A DNA stretch of 64,000 nt from positions 132,334,101 to 132,398,100 of the forward strand of contig OX465283.1 of the NCBI GenBank assembly GCA_949987705.1. Reading direction: 5' to 3'. The notes beneath the pieces are model-generated. The model was not told the origin of the DNA and ran no database searches. It saw only the letters and a program-made list of their open reading frames with translations. Every line of letters begins with the position of its first letter. The stretch's first letter is position 1. The stretch is from Thereva unica (taxonomy: Eukaryota; Arthropoda; Insecta; Diptera; Therevidae). A program made the translations under genes and the position numbers. Below, piece by piece: positions 1 to 10,478 of the stretch.

Positions 1-1201
1 CCCTTGCCAGCTCATAGTATGAATAACCACCAGCTGGCAAGGAAAGGCGCTACTTACGAACCCTGAAAAGGAAATGAACTACGACCCAACCATTCCAGCA
101 AAAAATTTAAACCATGGCCATTAACATTATAATCATACACGTTTTATTTGATATTTAAAGATACTCGTACACACACAAAATTATTTAAAAAAAACAAATA
201 TTTATAAAAAACATATGTACGTTGATTAGGACCTATACCACATGCAAGGTACTGAAGAGAAAAGGAAATCTATACAATACTTTCAATGTCCAGATAAAAA
301 TCAAAAAAAAAAAAAAAACATGCAACCATTAAACGCGTCGCCCTGGTACCATGACGCCTCGTTTTTTTACATCAATATTACAATAGTCAATATATAAACA
401 TATTAAAAACCAATGTACGAGTACAAACAACAGAATCACCAAACGCATAGAAAGTAATGCAAAAAAAACAATAATAAAATGATTACTGGTATGTTTACAT
501 GCAAGTAAAATTATTGTATCTTCACCAAAATTTAAGCAAGATTACTTAAATTAATTGTCTTCTTTTGTGCGTTTCTATTTAATGATATCATTTATTTATT
601 TCTGTCTACGGTAACGTAAATATGAAACAATTACTTTAAAGGTGAAAGATATTATCACCTAATCAATACTCAATTATATACGTAAATATTTTCAACATGT
701 TACCCGGTGAAGATTTTCTTAAAAGGACTCTTTTAATGTATGTAGTGGATATGTGAAATCATCAAAACGTGTGAATTGGAAGTGTCATAAGTTAATCTAA
801 TATCTACTATAATACAAAACTACTGATTTCTGCTTCCAAACCTGAACAATTTCAGGCGACTTCCGCCAGCAATCACCGCCCTTACAGCACAGCACCAATA
901 ATTTTAATTTCTTGTTCAAGGTTTACTGCACAACCAGGATCAAGACAGGCCTTACATGTGTATCCAGAAAACCCATACACTGATGTATTCCAGCTGCCTA
1001 AGATTATACACAGAAACTTTAAAGGCAATTACCTCACAACGAACACCTTAGGGTTTTCACTTATTTGGACCGATATGCCTTTGTCTTGACACCAAAATTC
1101 GCCTGAAGATGAAGTACACAAGCAAAAACAAAAATTCTAATGAAGTTTATCCAACATCTGCACACACTTCTCAATTATGCTAGTTGGGATGATGAATTAT
1201 C
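1..1201. other. AT-rich stretch with no gene seen
   Basis: No open frame or repeat homology was recognised. The extreme left edge has a perfect 11-bp inverted repeat (2-12 and 32-42, arm CCTTGCCAGCT) around a 19-base spacer. It could be the end of a foldback element that lies outside the window. The rest is A/T-rich with homopolymer runs, for example near 303-320. Confidence 0.5.
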
Positions 1202-1654
1202 TTGAACACAGTTTTCCATATCTTCTACGCTCAATTCCCCAGAATTCTCAAATATAATGTGGCCAATTTTCTAAAACTGCAACTCCCTACAGGTACTGGA
1301 ACTTTTATCCATGTGTCAGCATACAGATTTTCCGGTGTGGATTCAACAGCAGCCTTTCGTCTCAGGGCCACCTCTCCAAAACCGATCCGCAATAGACCAA
1401 CGTTTATAGTTGGATCAACAGAAGATAAATTGTATATTTCCCACGCAACTTCTCAATAAATTCAAAAAAAACTTCTCACAAAGCACAGGTTTCCTCAATT
1501 TCGTTTTTTCCCAGACTGACTTTTCAAAATTTTTCTTTTCCGTCCTTTGTTTTTCTCCCCGCCGCCTACTGTTTTGTTCCCAACCCACTACTCGATTTTC
1601 TTCCCCACAGTAATTTTTAGTCAAGTAGATATTTAGGCAAAACTGACCGTTACA
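1202..1654 (-). repeat. LTR-like dispersed repeat, copy 1
   Basis: Read on the minus strand, this repeat starts at 1654 with TGTAACGGTCAGTTTTGC. The same start and about 130 bases of following sequence recur on the plus strand from 62209, with small indels. A TG terminus abutting a truncated LINE at 1655 suggests an LTR or other retroelement end. No protease, RT or integrase coding is visible beside it, so a solo LTR or a fragment is the best guess. The inner limit near 1202 is arbitrary. Confidence 0.45.
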
Positions 1655-3483
1655 GGGCTGAGTGCCAAACTCTATCGAAAGCCTTGGAGATATCTAGAGC
1701 AACCAGACTAGACTCACCGGATCCATGCAGACTACGGCTGAGGTGTTCTGTAAGACAGACTAAAAGATCGCCAGTGGATCTTTTTTGTCGGAAGCCATAC
1801 TGTCTGTCGTTTATGAGTAGGTTGGATTCTAGATATCCCATAAGCTTTTTGTTGATTATCGTTTCCATGGTTTTGGAGAGAATAGAAGTAATTGCTATTG
1901 GGCGGTAATTGGAGGGAAGGCTGGAATCACCTTTTTTCGGTATGGGCTGAACATGGGCAAGTTTCCAAGAGTCGGGATGGAAGCATAACATAATATCCCG
2001 TGAAAAAATATCCTACGACAAAAAATCCCGAGATAAATATCCCAAGCTAAAATATCCCAAAGCAAAATATCCCATACAAAATATTGTATATTGTTATGAC
2101 TTATCGATAGAAATATAACATAAAAATTTTTTTTCATTTCATTAAGGAATATTTTTTTACGGGATATATTAGTTGGGATTTTTTGGTTGGGATATTTTGT
2201 CAGGGATATTTTGGCCGGGATATTATGTCCGGGTACCGTCGGGATAAACTCCGGAGAAATATGACAGGGAAAATAATTTGCGCAGAGGTTTAGCCAAAGG
2301 TGAGGCGCATTGTTTTAAGACGATAGGGGGTATATTATCGGGTCCAGTGGATTTGTTGGCATCGAGCTCTTTGAGGCACCTGTACACCTCGCGAGTCCTG
2401 AAAAAACCCTGTCCATTGAATGGGCGTTACGCTCGGAAACAGGGGGTAACACATCAGTTTCGAGTAAAGAAGAATTCGAAGCGAACATAGATGCTAATAA
2501 ATTGGCCTTGGATTTTCTGTCTGTTATTACCTTCTCATTGTGAATAAAGGAAGGGGTTGAAGTTGTAGTGAAATTCTTCTTGATGGAACTTACCAAGGAC
2601 CAGAAGTTTTTGCTACCGGGGAGGTTGCATTTAGGAGTTTACTTCTCAATTTGTTGTCAAATAAGGTTTTGACTTTCTTGATGGCGGTTTTACAAGAATT
2701 TCTTTGTTGTATGTATTCTAAACGGAGCGATTCACTCGGGAAGCTCTTGTACGCTCGGAAGGCGGCTTCTTTAGTTTTGATTGCATTCATACACTCCCGA
2801 TTAAAACATCTGTTGGGCCTAGGCTTCACAGATTTGGTAGAATGGGGAATGAACAAATGCATTCCTGCCTGTATGATCCTGGTGATACGGATAGCGGCAG
2901 AATTGGCGTTTCTATTCCGGAAACACATGTTCCAGTCTGTAGACTGGAAGAAATTAATAAGCCTCAGCCAATTGGCCTTCCCATAATGCCATACAGTTCT
3001 TCGAACTGGTTTGGGAGGGGTGGGAAATTCGAATGGGAAGTTAGCGCTGATTAGGCAGTGGTCTGAATTGCCGAGAGGTGAATCAACTTCGACGGAGTAA
3101 CGCGCTGGATGAGAAGTTAGAAAAAGATCAAGGAGATAGGTTCCTTGATCAGCAACATCAGGGACTCTTGTGGGATGATCCACAATTTGATGCAAATTAT
3201 TGATGTCTGCAAAGAGCTCGACGTCCTTGCCAGAAATACTGGTGCCATTTGAGTAAGTCAGCCATTTAACGTTGTGAACATTGAAATCACCCGCAACAAT
3301 GATTTCACACTCAGGATTGGACGACAAAAATCCCAAGATCTGTTCGGAAATAGTATCAAATGATGAAGTGGAGGCTTCGTTACTTATGTTAGGACTTATG
3401 TATAGGAAGCAGAAGAATATGACGTGGCTTTGGAAAATGATTTTAATCCAAAGATAATTAAAATGTGAAGTCGCGCTTGAATA
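1655..3483 (-). mobile_element. Non-LTR retrotransposon, older copy (LINE-1a), main part
   Basis: On the minus strand this region encodes the endonuclease (about 3336-2590, motif GDFNVHN) and then the first half of the reverse transcriptase (about 2596-1655, to the KAFDRVWH block). Translations are very close to the intact copy at 3619-6579. Frameshifts near 2590 and 2400 break the frame and a foldback element at 1979-2237 splits the RT. The copy lacks everything 3' of the middle of the RT, where the LTR-like repeat at 1654 begins. Its 5' continuation reappears at 6969-7049, on the far side of a younger copy, so the two pieces are one element split by a self-family insertion. Confidence 0.85.
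1979..2237. mobile_element. 259-bp foldback element built from AATATCCC iterations
   Basis: The insertion sits inside the older LINE copy. It is flanked by an exact 8-bp target duplication GTCGGGAT (1971-1978 and 2238-2245), and the intact LINE at 5010-5040 shows the empty site. The left half repeats AATATCCC-like octamers about six times and the right half repeats the complement GGGATATT about five times, around an A/T-rich centre. The terminal 22 bases form an imperfect inverted repeat. There is no coding capacity. An 8-bp duplication fits hAT-like transposition, but the arms do not look like a standard hAT terminus. Confidence 0.8.
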
Positions 3484-6400
3484 TTTTTTTTTTTTTTTAT
3501 GTGGCAGTGCTAAGCTCAGGAGTCACCCTTTGTACTACTAGTCCGTCATGTCATTTGTCACGTCATGGTGCAATGTCTAGCAGTAAGCTTAGTACGGGGG
3601 GATGGGGAGGGGTATAGGTTAAGGATTAAAAGGTACGGGGGGGTATTGAAGAAGGTGGTGATGAACCCTGCGTTTGAACTCTTGGATGTTGAAGGAGCTC
3701 GGAAATACTGACTGCGAGAGGTTATTCCACAGTCGAGTTGTTCTATTAACAAACGAATTCATATCTTGTTGAGTGCGTGAAAGGGGGAGTTGCAGGTGAA
3801 GGGAATGAGACGAGTGGGCTAATCTGGTGTTGCGGGTATAAGATTGCCGTGGAGGCAGGAGAGCGTTTAACTCGGAGGAACAGTCGCTATGATAGTAGCG
3901 ATAAAATTTTGTCAGTGCTGCTACATTCCTACGGTGGCTCAAGGGGTCGATGGTGGAGCAGGCGGTGTCGTCATCAATTAACTTGAGTGCCCTTTTTTGC
4001 ACCTTATCTAACCATGCCAAGGTGGTTATTGGGGCGCCGCCCCAAACGAGGGAGTTATATTCGAGAAGAGAACGAATGTAGGATTTATAAATAACAGCAC
4101 GGGCCGATGGCTGGAGGAGGAACCTGCACCTCTTAAGAAATCCCAAGCACTGGGATGCTTGTTTGGCGATTTGGAATATATGGTCATTCCATCGCAAGTC
4201 TTTGGCTAATGTCACGCCTAAGATGTGTAGGGATGGGTCGGCCTTTACTTCCACGCCATCCACTGTCAAGGATGGTGATGTGTTGATCTTTTTCTTTGAA
4301 ATAAGACAGTACTTGGTTTTGGAGGGGTTGAATTCGACACGATTCTTTTTTCCCCACTCTATAATAAGTTTAATGTCGTTATTAATAGAGTTGAACATTA
4401 GTTCGCGATCATCAAGACAGGATCTGGCATGAGTCTGTCTTGTATCGAAGCTGTACGAGTAACGTAGAGTACCGTCGTCAGCGAAGCTGAGAAGTGGGTT
4501 GCAGGGGACTGAAAGTAGGTCATTTATAAAGATGAGAAATAGGGCCGGTGATAAAATTGACCCCTGGGGGACTCCCGCAGAGATGGGATGAGATTCAGAT
4601 TTGACGCCATCCAATACTACCTTAATTGAACGGCCGGAAAGGAAACTCTCAACCCACTTATACAGAAGCGAGTCAATTCCAATAGCTTTGAGTTTAGCTA
4701 ACAAGGCTGAGTGCCATACTCTATCAAAAGCCTTGGAGATATCCAAAGCAACCAAACTGGATTCACCAGATCCATGCAAACTTCGGCTGAGGTGCTCTGT
4801 AAGGCAAACTAAAAGATCACCAGTGGATCTTTTTTGTCGGAAGCCGTATTGTTTGTCGTTGATAAGTTGGTTGGATTCTAGATATCCCATTAGCTTTTTG
4901 TTGATTATCGTCTCCATGGTTTTGGAGAGAATAGAAGTAATTGCTATTGGGCGGTAGTTGGAGGGATCGCTGGAGTCACCTTTTTTCGGTATGGGCTGAA
5001 CATGGGCAAGTTTCCAAGAGTCGGGATAAACTCCGGAGAAATATGACAGGGAAAATAATTTGCGCAGAGGTTTAGCCAAAGGTGAGGCGCATTGTTTTAA
5101 GACGATAGGGGGTATATTATCGGGTCCAGTGGATTTGTTGGCATCGAGCTCTTTGAGGCACCTGTACACCTCGCGAGTCCTGAAGAAAACCCTGTCCATT
5201 GAATGAGCGCTGTGCTCGAGGACCGGGGGTAGCGTATCATTTTGGGGTAGAGAAGAATTTGAAGCAAACAGAGATGCTAATAAATTGGCCTTGGATTTGC
5301 TGTCTGTTATTACCTTCTCATTGTGAATAAAGGAAGGGGTTGAAGTTGTAGTGAAATTCTTCTTGATGGAACTTACCAAGGACCAGAAGTTTTTGCTACC
5401 GGAGGTTGCATTTAGGAGTTTACTTCTCAATTTGTTGTCAAATAAGGTTTTGACTTTCTTGATGGTGGCTTTACAAGAATTTCTTTGTTGTATGTACTCT
5501 AAACGGAGCGATTCACTCGGGGAGCTCTTGTAAGCTCGGAAGGCGGCTTCTTTAGTTTTGATTGCATTCATACACTCCCGATTAAACCATCTGTTAGGCC
5601 TAGGCTTCACAGATTTGGTAGAATGGGGAATGAACAAATGCATTCCTGCCTGTATGATCCTGGTGATACGGATAGCGGCAGAGTTGGCGTTTCTATTCCG
5701 GAAACACAGATTCCAGTCTGTAGACTGGAAAAAATTAATAAGCCCCAGCCAATTGGCCTTCCCATAATGCCATACAGTTCTTCGAACTGGTTTGGGAGGG
5801 GTGGGAAATTCGAATGGGAAGTTAGCGCTGATTAGGCAGTGGTCTGAATTGCCGAGAGGTGAATCAACTTCGACGGAGTAACGCGCTGGATGAGAAGTAA
5901 GGAAAAGATCAAGGAGATATCTTCCTTGACCAGCAGCATCAGGGACTCTTGTGGGATGATCCACAATTTGATGCAAGTTATTGATGTCTGCAAAGAGCTC
6001 GACGTCCTTGCCAGAAATACTGGTGCCATTTGAGTAAGTCAGCCATTTAACGTTGTGAACATTGAAATCACCCGCAACGATGATTTCACACTCAGGATTG
6101 GACGACAAAAATCCCGAGATTTGTTCGGAAATTTTATCAAAAGATAAGGTGGAGGCTTCGTTACTTATGTTAGGGCTTCTGTATAGGAAGCAGAAGAATA
6201 TGACGTGGCTTTGGAATATGATTTTAATCCAAAGATAATTAAAATCTGAAGTCGTGCTTGAGTATATTTTATAATAAGCCACGTCGTCCCTAACATAAAT
6301 GGCAATACCCCTATGGGGGGAGAGATTGTGCACTAAAGTGTACCCCGACACCTGGTAATAACCTAAGTCATTATCGGGTGATATTTGGGTTTCACTAAGT

Positions 6401-6968
6401 GCGAAGATTGGGGGTTTGTAATTGGATAAGTGGCACTCAACAAAAGAGAAATTCGCATGAAGTCCACGAATGTTACTAAAGTCAATACCAAAACTTGACT
6501 TGTAACGGGACTTCGGTTGCGCAGGTTCAATCGCCACGTTCTCGGGGATATTTCCCGGCATCACATTTGCCGCAACCATCAGAGTCAATAAAATTTGTCC
6601 TCGTCAAAGTGTTATGCCTTTTGAGACGGGGCAAATTTCATCGACCGACAGATTTTAGCCGCGGCACCTGCAGGACCGAGATGCGAGAGAGGGTAGGGAG
6701 CAAGGGTACTTACTTACGCCGTTCGTCGGTCCGGTCGTGTCTAGTGAAGGGTGATGGGCCTTCGCGTTAGACTGCGCTCGTAATTTTTTTTTATCACTGT
6801 TTTTTTTATTGTAGAGTTTTTTTGTGCACTTTTTTATAGCTTTAATTTTTCACTCTCACTTTTTAAACAGTTTTGGTTTATTATTTTGGTTTTTTGTGTC
6901 GGCGCGTTTTTTACGGACCGGAACAGCACACGTCCGTTCTCCTTGCTGTCCAAACCCAAACTCATATT
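3484..6968 (-). mobile_element. Full-length non-LTR retrotransposon (LINE-1b)
   Basis: This is a CR1/Jockey-group element on the minus strand. Its poly-A tail is the T run at about 3484-3499. Next come a 3' UTR, the ORF at 3619-6579 and about 380 bases of 5' leader. It sits inside an older copy of the same family: LINE-1a sequence stops at the T run and resumes at about 6969 with the next bases of the same ORF. The target duplication is short, A/T-rich and ambiguous. No separate gag-like ORF1 precedes the pol ORF. The ORF is uninterrupted, so this copy may be recent. Confidence 0.9.
3619..6579 (-). CDS. LINE pol: endonuclease plus reverse transcriptase, intact
   Basis: The ORF encodes about 986 aa from the ATG at 6579; the frame stays open a few codons further upstream. 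The N-terminal third is an APE-type endonuclease, with SETQIS giving the catalytic Glu, then GDFNVHN and GNSDHCL for the Asp/His triad. A linker with the SKNFWSLV block follows. Next comes the reverse transcriptase, with the KSTGPDNIPP, NYRPIAITS, KAFDRVWH, GVPQGSILSP and FADDGTL blocks; the FADD catalytic box is near residue 700. The C-terminal part has the usual CLGFLKRC and LEYNSLVW blocks of CR1/Jockey-group elements. There is no RNase H domain. The protein nicks target DNA and primes cDNA synthesis on the element RNA. All key residues are present. The clade assignment is by eye. Confidence 0.9.
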   Translation of the reverse strand: MVAANVMPGNIPENVAIEPAQPKSRYKSSFGIDFSNIRGLHANFSFVECHLSNYKPPIFALSETQISPDNDLGYYQVSGYTLVHNLSPHRGIAIYVRDDVAYYKIYSSTTSDFNYLWIKIIFQSHVIFFCFLYRSPNISNEASTLSFDKISEQISGFLSSNPECEIIVAGDFNVHNVKWLTYSNGTSISGKDVELFADINNLHQIVDHPTRVPDAAGQGRYLLDLFLTSHPARYSVEVDSPLGNSDHCLISANFPFEFPTPPKPVRRTVWHYGKANWLGLINFFQSTDWNLCFRNRNANSAAIRITRIIQAGMHLFIPHSTKSVKPRPNRWFNRECMNAIKTKEAAFRAYKSSPSESLRLEYIQQRNSCKATIKKVKTLFDNKLRSKLLNATSGSKNFWSLVSSIKKNFTTTSTPSFIHNEKVITDSKSKANLLASLFASNSSLPQNDTLPPVLEHSAHSMDRVFFRTREVYRCLKELDANKSTGPDNIPPIVLKQCASPLAKPLRKLFSLSYFSGVYPDSWKLAHVQPIPKKGDSSDPSNYRPIAITSILSKTMETIINKKLMGYLESNQLINDKQYGFRQKRSTGDLLVCLTEHLSRSLHGSGESSLVALDISKAFDRVWHSALLAKLKAIGIDSLLYKWVESFLSGRSIKVVLDGVKSESHPISAGVPQGSILSPALFLIFINDLLSVPCNPLLSFADDGTLRYSYSFDTRQTHARSCLDDRELMFNSINNDIKLIIEWGKKNRVEFNPSKTKYCLISKKKINTSPSLTVDGVEVKADPSLHILGVTLAKDLRWNDHIFQIAKQASQCLGFLKRCRFLLQPSARAVIYKSYIRSLLEYNSLVWGGAPITTLAWLDKVQKRALKLIDDDTACSTIDPLSHRRNVAALTKFYRYYHSDCSSELNALLPPRQSYTRNTRLAHSSHSLHLQLPLSRTQQDMNSFVNRTTRLWNNLSQSVFPSSFNIQEFKRRVHHHLLQYPPVPFNP

Positions 6969-7049
6969 ATATATATTTTATAATAATCCATGTCGTCCCT
7001 AACATAAATGGCAATACCTCTATGGGGGGAGAGATTGTGCACTAAAGTG
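6969..7049 (-). mobile_element. 5' remainder of the older LINE copy
   Basis: These 81 bases match 6262-6341 of the intact LINE with a few substitutions. They continue the older copy exactly where it was cut by the insertion of the younger one. Homology stops at 7049, so the older copy was already 5'-truncated. Confidence 0.8.
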
Positions 7050-8850
7050 CTAGAATTGTAAGTGCTAAATTGCTAGACAAGCGGTCGGCAACCTAGCACG
7101 CGTGCCACCAGCTGGCACGTGAGAAGATATCTGATGGCATGAAGCAACTTGGGAACGTGCATTAAATTAAAATTATCAATATGTTAAGGCCATTCACATA
7201 CAGGCCGCCGGCCGGTTACTCGCCTTAAGGCCTAGTATAATCACAGATTAACCGGCCGCCCGCCTACCGGATGGGGCCTGCAGTCAAGAAAAATTGAAAA
7301 AAAAAAACCTTTTTGTATATGGGGTATTTATCAGTCAGCCCTTAAGATTTGAACTTTGATATTCAGTCTGAAAATTTCGTTGAGGCTATGAAAATTTTGG
7401 CATTTGAATTAACAACATGCTACGCTAAACTGTCGTCTTCGCCAGTGCAGGCAGGTGAGGTCATGAGGTCACCTGTAATCCACGACCTGTCAGACGGAGG
7501 CCTTAAATCCTTATTGCTCAGTCAGACTGAGTAATGTATGGCCTTCATCGGGCCGTGCTTGCCAACCTGGCCTTTTAGTCCAGGAGAGATAGCGGAAAAG
7601 TGTTTAAAAGTTGAAATACATTTACCCTGCGATTTCTTGACGCTATTATTCAGAGAAAAATCCAATGAATGTGTTTTAGATAAAATTGATCCAGGGGAAT
7701 AGGTGGTAAAAAGTTAATAAAAGGAGCGAAAACGTGTTTTTTCTCGTTTTAGGTACAAAAAATTTGGAAAACATCTGAAATATATACATATATTCATTAT
7801 CCCATATTATTTTTTGATGCTAATTATAAAGGAATGATAATATGTATTTCCATGTATTACATCTGGAACGAACAATTACAGAATTATTTTACGAACACAT
7901 TTTTAAATATGGAATTATGAAAAAACAAAGATTGTGAACGAATGCTTGATAAAATTGTTCTTTTAAGTTAACTAAAAATATCAAAATAACACTAACACTC
8001 AATAAATAAAAAAAATTGCATATAATATATAATTTTTCGTCTTTATTTGTCGCTTTGATATCACAAATAACACCTGAACCATTCCTGTCAAGTGGTGACA
8101 CTACAAACCGAAAAAAATTATCTAAAAGAAAGTAAACATCTGTATTTAATCGGTGTGATTAAAAGCATCGCAATTTTTAATCTTTTATTGCATAATCTCT
8201 ACTACAACAATCTTTTTTCCTCTACTGACCCAGTAGACATCAAGTTGCTGTGATAACATTCAAACTTCACTGAATATATGTACATATATGTAATAGATAA
8301 TACGTTCTCTTTATAGAAAATCAATGTTTGACCCTGATACTTGCACAGACAAGCCCTAACAAACGTACTTATCATACCCTTTTATATAGTCGAATCAAGG
8401 AAGTTGCATTCAAAACTCTGCCAGTTAAACTGCGCAAAATCTACCTGAAATTCATTCATAGATACCGAGAGTGGTAAGTAGTATTAGAGTTTGTATGCAT
8501 TATAATGATGCTCTTGCTATGATATAAGACTGTTGACACCACTTTATAACAGCAGACAAAATTACACGTGCTTTTCAAATATCAGACTATGAGGCCTACG
8601 TACGACATTGGGTGACCTGATTATTATGAAGAATATTATGAAATGATGTATTGAAGAGAAACTAAATATAATCCATATATTTTTATTTGTTAACTCGAAC
8701 CAGGGATTAAATTCTGAAACAATAATTTTAATACAAACAAATTTTTAATTATTATTTATTATTATATATTATACCCTGCCGAAGCTCGTGAGATTAGACA
8801 ACTGTTCAAAATTATTAGTGGTCAAAGCACGCACCAAGGCGATACATACT
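7050..8850. other. Intergenic A/T-rich stretch without recognised gene
   Basis: No convincing coding frame was found. Positions 7201-7285 hold a GC-rich imperfect palindrome (arms around GGCCGGTTA and TAACCGGCC) in otherwise A/T-rich DNA. The segment from 7081 begins CGGTCGGCAACC, which resembles one terminus of some hAT elements, but no matching second end was found. The rest is low-complexity A/T sequence. Confidence 0.4.
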
Positions 8851-9469
8851 TGAGGACAAAGAATGAGATTTGATAATGGAGAAAGTGGGCAGGTCCTGAG
8901 ATGGGTGAAAACTTTCAAGGACGACAGTTCCATGATCAAGTTTTTCTATTTGTAAACGAACTTCTAAACCGTAATGTGCGTGAAGATGAGGTTGGAGTGT
9001 GTGTAGGTGAGCTGGGTTGGCTAGTCTGGTGTTGCGGGAAGAAATATGCTGTATAGGCAGGAGGTTCTTAATTTCAGTGGAGCGGTCGCTATGATAATAG
9101 CGGGAAAACTTGCTGAGGGCTACAATATTCCTTGGTGATTGTTTGGTGATTTGAAATATGTGATTATTCCATCCCACAACTGAGTTACGCCTAGGATGTT
9201 AACAGATGGGTCAGCCATTAGATTCTTTTTGCCCACTGAGATAGAGAAAAGGACGGTGCAAGTTTTTTGTAGATATAAGACAGTACTTTGTTATGGTTGC
9301 GTTGAATTCGACACGACTCTTACGGCCCCAATCAAGAATGGGTTCAATGCCGCGGTTAATAGAGTTGGAAATTTCACGATCTAGGAGGCAACGTCTGGCA
9401 CGTGCTTATTTTATATTGTTGAAAGCGCAGGGGTAACGCAGAGTACAGTCATCGGTAAAACTGTGAAGT

Positions 9470-9712
9470 TCTACGGTCTAGAAATTCGTTTAAGAATAGA
9501 ACAACTCGACTGTGGAATAATCTCCAGCAGTCAGTATTTCCGAACTCGTATATCTTTGAGTTCAAACGTAAAGTTCACCATATTTCCTTGAACACCCTTC
9601 AGACCCCCACTAACCTTTCCTATCCTCCTCTATTCTTCAAACCAAGCTTCCTACTAGACGAACTGGTAGTATAAAGGGTGACTGCTAAACTTAGTTTTTT
9701 CATATAAAAAAA
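9470..9712 (+). mobile_element. 5'-truncated LINE tail inserted antisense into a related copy
   Basis: This 243-bp segment matches the reverse complement of the 3' end of the LINE at 37925-38220, and it ends in an A run (9703-9712). The host LINE stops at 9469 and resumes at 9711 with the next expected bases. It is a classic 5'-truncated retrotransposition product, in the opposite orientation to its host. Confidence 0.75.
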
Positions 9713-10078
9713 GTGGGTTGCAATAGATTGAGAGCAAATCATTAATGAATGTTAGAAAGAGAGCAGACGAGAGAATCCTTGGAAAAGCCTACCGACATGG
9801 AATGAGAGTTGGATTCGACACCATCCCAGAAAGAAAGCTCTCAATCCAATTCCTTAAAACTGAATCGATACCAAAAACGTGGAGTTTAGACAGGCGGATC
9901 GGAATGTCATACTCTGTCGAAAGCCTAGAGCAACCAGACCAGACTCATCGAAGCGATGTGTGCTTTGGTTGAGATACTCGGTCAAACACATAAGAGGTCG
10001 CCAGTGGACCTTTTTGGTCTAACGCCGTACTACCTGTAGTGTATAATATGATTAGATTCTAGATATTTCATCAGCTTT

Positions 10079-10176
10079 GGGTGTATTCAAAAACTCAACA
10101 CTGCAGAATTCAGTTACAGACTTTTAATTGCTGGACTATGCAGTGTTGCGGCAGTGTTGACTTTTTAAATTCACCC
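10079..10176. mobile_element. 98-bp MITE
   Basis: The element has inverted ends of about 26 bp with few mismatches (outer GGGTGTATTC versus GGGTGAATTT; inner TCAACACTGC in both). It interrupts the LINE and is flanked by TTT on each side. The intact LINE at about 39340 shows the uninterrupted site. The 3-bp duplication lies in a T run, so the superfamily is uncertain. Confidence 0.7.
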
Positions 10177-10478
10177 TTTCTATTGATTATTGTCTCCATG
10201 ATTTTGGAGAGAACAGAAGTAATTGCTAAAGGTTTGGCCTTTTTTCTTAATGTGCTGAACATGATCTAATTTCCAAGAGTTAGAATTAATTTCGAAGAAG
10301 TATGACAGGGCAAAAAGTTTACGCAGAGATTTAGCCAAAGGTGAGGCACATTTCTTAAGTACCATAGGGGGATATTGTCCGGGCCAGTGGATTTATTGAC
10401 ATCTTTGAGACATTTATACATCTCGCGAGTCCTGAAGAGACTCTGAGACCTTGAATGGGCGTTGTGCTCGAGATGCGG

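Larger units (their letters stand above)
8851..10478 (-). pseudogene. Rearranged LINE copy related to the 38074-40896 element
   Basis: Minus-strand sequence parallels the LINE at 38074-40896 from the 3' end of the RT to near the RT N-terminus. It has lost about 230 bp internally near 9135 and carries many frameshifts. Two insertions interrupt it: an inverted tail fragment of the same family at 9470-9712 and a 98-bp MITE at 10079-10176. Homology ends near 10478, where a different LINE begins on the plus strand. It is non-functional. Confidence 0.8.

Noticed and set aside
3482..3500. T run as a microsatellite
   Set aside because: It is the poly-A tail of the minus-strand LINE, as is the run at 37927-37953.
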